This document shows positions 6,118-8,224 of a DNA stretch of 8,224 bases, in pieces. The stretch spans positions 1 to 8,224 of the forward strand of contig JAEWYV010000094.1 in NCBI GenBank assembly GCA_023458615.1. Direction: 5' to 3'. Position numbers and translations under genes: made by a program. This stretch comes from Bacillota bacterium. Lineage in GTDB: Bacteria > Bacillota > Clostridia > Christensenellales > CAG-138. Every line of letters starts with the position of its first letter. Position 1 is the first letter of the stretch. The notes under the pieces are model-generated. The model had not been told where the DNA came from. It searched no databases and saw only the letters and a program-made list of their open reading frames with translations.

Positions 6118-7441
6118 AGGCGTCTCACAAAAACTGCAAGCGGTATTCAAACGGCTGAACGCACGCGGAAAGCTCACAGAGAGCGACGTGAAGGAGGCCA
6201 TGCGCGAGATTAAGCTCGCCTTGCTGGAAGCGGACGTCAACTTTATGGTCGTGAAGGACTTTGTCAAGACCGTTACCGACCGTGCCGTCGGCAGCGAAGT
6301 GCTGGAGAGTCTGACCCCCGGACAGCAGGTCATCAAGATCGTCAATGAAGAGCTCACGCGCCTCATGGGCGGCGAGCACGCTAAACTGGAGTTTGGCAAC
6401 CAGAAACCCGCGGTTATCCTCATGGCCGGTCTCCAGGGCGCGGGAAAAACCACCATGTGCGGCAAGCTCGGTGGCTATATTCAAAAGCATTACGGCAAGA
6501 GCGTTCTGCTCACCGCTTGTGACATCTATCGTCCCGCTGCGATTCAACAGTTGCAGATCGTCGGCGAAAAGCTCGAAATCCCCGTCTACGAACACGGCAC
6601 ACAAAACCCCGTGCTCACCGCCAAAGAGGCGATTGCAGAGGCAAAGCGTAAATTCATCGATGTTGTCATCGTCGATACGGCGGGTCGCCTGCATATTGAC
6701 GCGGACATGATGGAGGAACTCAAAAAGATTCGCGACGCGGTGAACCCCGCGGAGATACTGCTGGTTGTGGACGCCATGACGGGACAGGACGCGGTCAACG
6801 TTGCCAAGAGCTTCCACGAGACCATTGCGCTCACCGGCGTGATCCTCACCAAGTTGGATGGCGACACACGCGGCGGCGCGGCGCTCTCCGTTCGCTCGGT
6901 CACCGGCAAGCCCATCAAGTTCTCCGGCATCGGCGAAAAGCTGAGCGACATTGAGCCGTTCCATCCCGACCGTATGGCGAGCCGTATTCTCGGCATGGGA
7001 GATATGCTCACCCTCATCGAAAAGGCACAGAGTGCGTTCGACGAGAAAAAAGCGCTCGAGATGACCGAAAAGCTCAAGACCAATTCGTTCACGCTGGACG
7101 ATTTTCTCGACCAGATGGATCAGATGAAAAATCTTGGCTCCATGGATGAGATTCTCAAGATGATTCCCGGCATGGACGCGGGTAAGCTTGGCAATGTTCA
7201 GGTGGACGAAAAGCAGATGGCGCGTACCCGCGCGATCATCCAGAGTATGACCAAGGCCGAGCGCAAAGACCCTGACATCCTCACCGCAAGCCGCAGAAAA
7301 CGCATTGCGCGCGGCAGCGGAACGAGCGTGCAGGAGGTCAACCGTCTGATGAACCAGTTCAATGCCTCGCGGCAGATGATGAAGCAGATGAGCGGGCGCA
7401 TGAAGAAGGGAAGACGCGGTGGATTCCCGTTCGGATTTTAA
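6107..7441 (+). CDS. ffh: Signal recognition particle protein Ffh (SRP54)
   Basis: SRP GTPase that binds 4.5S/scRNA and signal sequences emerging from the ribosome, then docks with FtsY at the membrane. The 444 residues match the family. The N domain is about 1-95. The G domain has P-loop GLQGAGKT (108-115), DIYRPAA (139-145), DTAGR (190-194), TKLDGD (248-253) and GIGE (274-277). The methionine-rich M domain (about 328-430) carries the SRP RNA-binding motif SRRKRIARGSG (395-405) and ends in a Met/Lys/Arg-rich tail followed by RRGGFPFGF. GGAGG at 6096-6100, 6 bases before the ATG, fixes the start, which lies inside the end of ylxM. The SRP RNA gene itself is not in the window. Confidence 0.98.
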   Translation: MAFEGVSQKLQAVFKRLNARGKLTESDVKEAMREIKLALLEADVNFMVVKDFVKTVTDRAVGSEVLESLTPGQQVIKIVNEELTRLMGGEHAKLEFGNQKPAVILMAGLQGAGKTTMCGKLGGYIQKHYGKSVLLTACDIYRPAAIQQLQIVGEKLEIPVYEHGTQNPVLTAKEAIAEAKRKFIDVVIVDTAGRLHIDADMMEELKKIRDAVNPAEILLVVDAMTGQDAVNVAKSFHETIALTGVILTKLDGDTRGGAALSVRSVTGKPIKFSGIGEKLSDIEPFHPDRMASRILGMGDMLTLIEKAQSAFDEKKALEMTEKLKTNSFTLDDFLDQMDQMKNLGSMDEILKMIPGMDAGKLGNVQVDEKQMARTRAIIQSMTKAERKDPDILTASRRKRIARGSGTSVQEVNRLMNQFNASRQMMKQMSGRMKKGRRGGFPFGF

Positions 7442-7459
7442 GAATCATAATTCACTTGG

Positions 7460-7481
7460 CGAATCACGTTTAACGTATTCG
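7460..7481 (+). promoter_or_regulatory. Bulged dyad in the ffh-rpsP gap
   Basis: CGAAT (7460-7464) plus ACGTT (7466-7470) mirror AACGT (7472-7476) plus ATTCG (7477-7481), with a single unpaired C at 7465 and T7471 at the centre. As RNA this folds into a 9-bp stem with one bulge and a 3-base loop. No T-run follows, so it is not an intrinsic terminator. It could be a protein site, an RNA leader element for rpsP, or an mRNA processing or 3'-stabilising structure for ffh. The rest of the 80-base gap is AT-rich and holds only the rpsP ribosome binding site. Confidence 0.4.
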
Positions 7482-7521
7482 ATATAAAAAACTACATCAT
7501 ATTATTTGGAGGAAGCATACA

Positions 7522-7764
7522 ATGCTCAAGATCAGACTTCGCCGCATGGGCGCGAAAAAAGCACCGTTCTACCGTATCGTCGTTGCGGATTCCCGCGCGC
7601 CGCGTGATGGCGCATTTGTTGAAGAAATCGGCTACTACAACCCCCTCTCGAACCCCGTTGAGCTGACCGTGAACAACGAGCACGCAGCGGAATGGATCAA
7701 GAAGGGCGCGCAGCCGACGGACACCGTTCGTGCGCTGCTGAAAAAGAGCGGCGCCATCGAGTGA
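7522..7764 (+). CDS. rpsP: 30S ribosomal protein S16
   Basis: Small-subunit ribosomal protein that binds 16S rRNA and helps 30S assembly. The 80-residue length is typical of Bacillota. The diagnostic N-terminal block LKIRLRRMGAKKAPFYRIVVADSRAPRDG is present, followed by EEIGYYNP and a C-terminal AAEWIKKGAQPTDTVRALLKKSG. GGAGGA at 7508-7513, 8 bases before the ATG, is an excellent ribosome binding site, as expected for a highly expressed gene. It stands 80 bases after ffh with no convincing promoter between them, so it may be co-transcribed from the ylxM promoter. It heads the ribosome-related part of the cluster (rpsP-khpA-rimM), which in Bacillota usually continues to trmD and rplS. Confidence 0.98.
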   Translation: MLKIRLRRMGAKKAPFYRIVVADSRAPRDGAFVEEIGYYNPLSNPVELTVNNEHAAEWIKKGAQPTDTVRALLKKSGAIE

Positions 7765-7766
7765 GG
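7762..7766 (+). promoter_or_regulatory. khpA ribosome binding site overlapping the rpsP stop
   Basis: TGAGG contains the rpsP TGA stop (7762-7764) and a GAGG Shine-Dalgarno core (7763-7766), 6 bases before the ATG at 7773. This decides the khpA start and implies that ribosomes finishing rpsP can reinitiate on khpA. Confidence 0.65.
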
Positions 7767-7772
7767 CCGCAA

Positions 7773-8006
7773 ATGGAGGAACTCGTACGCTTTATCGCGA
7801 GAAACCTCGTCGATGAGCCGGATTCCGTAGTGGTCTCGTCGCGCGAAGAAGGGGACAGCGTTATCATCTCTCTCTCCGTCGCGCAGTCCGATATGGGCAA
7901 GGTCATCGGGAGGCAAGGGCGCATCGCCAAGGCGATTCGAACGGTCGTAAAGGCCGCGAGCGTCCGCGAAGACAAGAAGTACATGGTTGATATCATCGAG
8001 CAGTAA
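7773..8006 (+). CDS. khpA: KH-domain RNA-binding protein KhpA (YlqC)
   Basis: Small single-KH-domain protein. In other Bacillota it forms a complex with KhpB (Jag/EloR), binds RNA and influences cell division and elongation. The partner gene is not here. The 77 residues match the family (about 75-80). The RNA-contacting GxxG loop is Gly46-Arg47-Gln48-Gly49 in MGKVIGRQGRIAKAIRTVVK, and the family ending DKKYMVDIIEQ is present. I chose the ATG at 7773, 8 bases after rpsP, over an upstream in-frame ATG at 7692, because that longer form would overlap most of the second half of rpsP and add residues absent from the family. Its place between rpsP and rimM is the standard Bacillota position. Confidence 0.93.
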   Translation: MEELVRFIARNLVDEPDSVVVSSREEGDSVIISLSVAQSDMGKVIGRQGRIAKAIRTVVKAASVREDKKYMVDIIEQ

Positions 8007-8041
8007 TGCCGCGATTTCACCGGTTCTGAAAACAACGAGTC

Positions 8042-8045
8042 AGGA
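8042..8045 (+). promoter_or_regulatory. rimM ribosome binding site
   Basis: AGGA, extended by AAAG, lies 9 bases before the TTG at 8055. No ATG or GTG occurs in this frame between the khpA stop (8004-8006) and 8055, so this site supports TTG as the rimM start. Confidence 0.65.
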
Positions 8046-8054
8046 AAAGCGAAA

Positions 8055-8224
8055 TTGAGAAACGAATACCTGCGCGTCGGCCAGATCGTCCGTGCGCACG
8101 GCGTACGCGGAGATGTAAAACTCATCCCGCTGACGGACGATCCGGCGCGGTTTCGCGCCATTAAAACGGCATATCTCGAAACAACGGCAGGCGCGTATGC
8201 GCCTGTTGCGGTAAGTGACGCGCG
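8055..8224 (+). CDS. rimM: Ribosome maturation factor RimM (5' part, cut by window end)
   Basis: Assembly factor for the 30S head that binds ribosomal protein S19 and helps 16S rRNA processing. Only about 56 residues are visible. They hold the diagnostic N-terminal block YLRVGQIVRAHGVRGDVKLIPLTDDPARF, which belongs to the RimM N-terminal beta-barrel. The PRC-barrel half would follow outside the window. The start is TTG at 8055, giving MRNEYLRVGQ. A TTG start is fairly common in Bacillota and usually lowers expression. The gene lies 48 bases after khpA in the same reading frame and probably shares its transcript. In related genomes trmD and rplS follow. Confidence 0.92.
   Translation, partial: MRNEYLRVGQIVRAHGVRGDVKLIPLTDDPARFRAIKTAYLETTAGAYAPVAVSDA

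Noticed and set aside
4766..7441. Similarity between FtsY and Ffh as evidence of a recent tandem duplication.
   Set aside because: The shared GTPase motifs reflect the ancient SRP GTPase family. The two proteins have different domains and the expected family-specific residues.
7456..7505. Possible promoter before rpsP (TTGGCG with TATAAA, or TATTAT at 7500-7505).
   Set aside because: The first pair has a 21-bp spacer and the second has no acceptable -35 at 16-18 bp. Neither is convincing.
7692..7772. Upstream in-frame ATG that would lengthen KhpA by 27 residues.
   Set aside because: It lies inside rpsP, adds residues not found in the family, and the ATG at 7773 has a GAGG site and gives the standard 77-residue protein.
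8006..8029. Seven-codon frame (MPRFHRF) whose ATG overlaps the khpA stop codon.
   Set aside because: It has no clear ribosome binding site and is very short. Chance overlap is more likely than a leader peptide for rimM.
8004..8057. khpA and rimM are in the same frame with no second stop between them, so stop readthrough could give a fusion.
   Set aside because: Seventeen open codons is an ordinary chance event, and rimM has its own ribosome binding site. No readthrough context was seen.
1..8224. Mobile elements, CRISPR arrays, tRNA or rRNA genes, phage or defence genes.
   Set aside because: None seen. The whole window is accounted for by a conserved core-gene cluster and short gaps.

Overview
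This window is a conserved housekeeping block of a Gram-positive bacterium. The order acpP - rnc - smc - ftsY - ylxM - ffh - rpsP - khpA (ylqC) - rimM, all on the + strand, matches the Bacillota (Firmicutes) cluster best known from Bacillus subtilis, without the Bacillus-type ylqD between khpA and rimM. The moderately GC-rich coding sequence, strong GGAGG-type ribosome binding sites, a consensus sigma-A promoter and an FtsY without a long acidic A domain fit a GC-richer member of the Clostridia. The sequence alone does not give a genus.

Layout: acpP (4-228) is the end of an upstream fatty-acid gene group and is closed by a strong intrinsic terminator (250-288). After a gap of about 90 bases, rnc (382-1101) and smc (1092-4679) overlap by 10 bases. 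An 86-base AT-richer gap precedes ftsY (4766-5683). A 98-base gap then holds a near-consensus promoter for ylxM, with one inverted repeat over the -10 box and a perfect 22-base palindrome where transcription should start. ylxM (5782-6117) overlaps ffh (6107-7441) by 11 bases, with a 9-bp hairpin ending one base before the ffh Shine-Dalgarno. An 80-base gap with a bulged dyad leads to rpsP (7522-7764), then khpA (7773-8006) and the 5' end of rimM (8055 to the window edge, TTG start).

The genes cover lipid carrier function (ACP), double-stranded RNA processing (RNase III), chromosome organisation (SMC), co-translational membrane targeting (FtsY receptor, Ffh, and the SRP-associated YlxM), and ribosome structure, assembly and RNA binding (S16, KhpA, RimM). 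The genes keep all the key motifs I looked for, and I saw no frameshift, fusion, mobile element, RNA gene or CRISPR.

I found no new multi-gene system. The part most worth a second look is regulatory: the ylxM-ffh promoter with its two abutting dyads, then the hairpin at the ffh ribosome binding site and the dyad upstream of rpsP. These are read directly from the sequence, but their functions are inferred.
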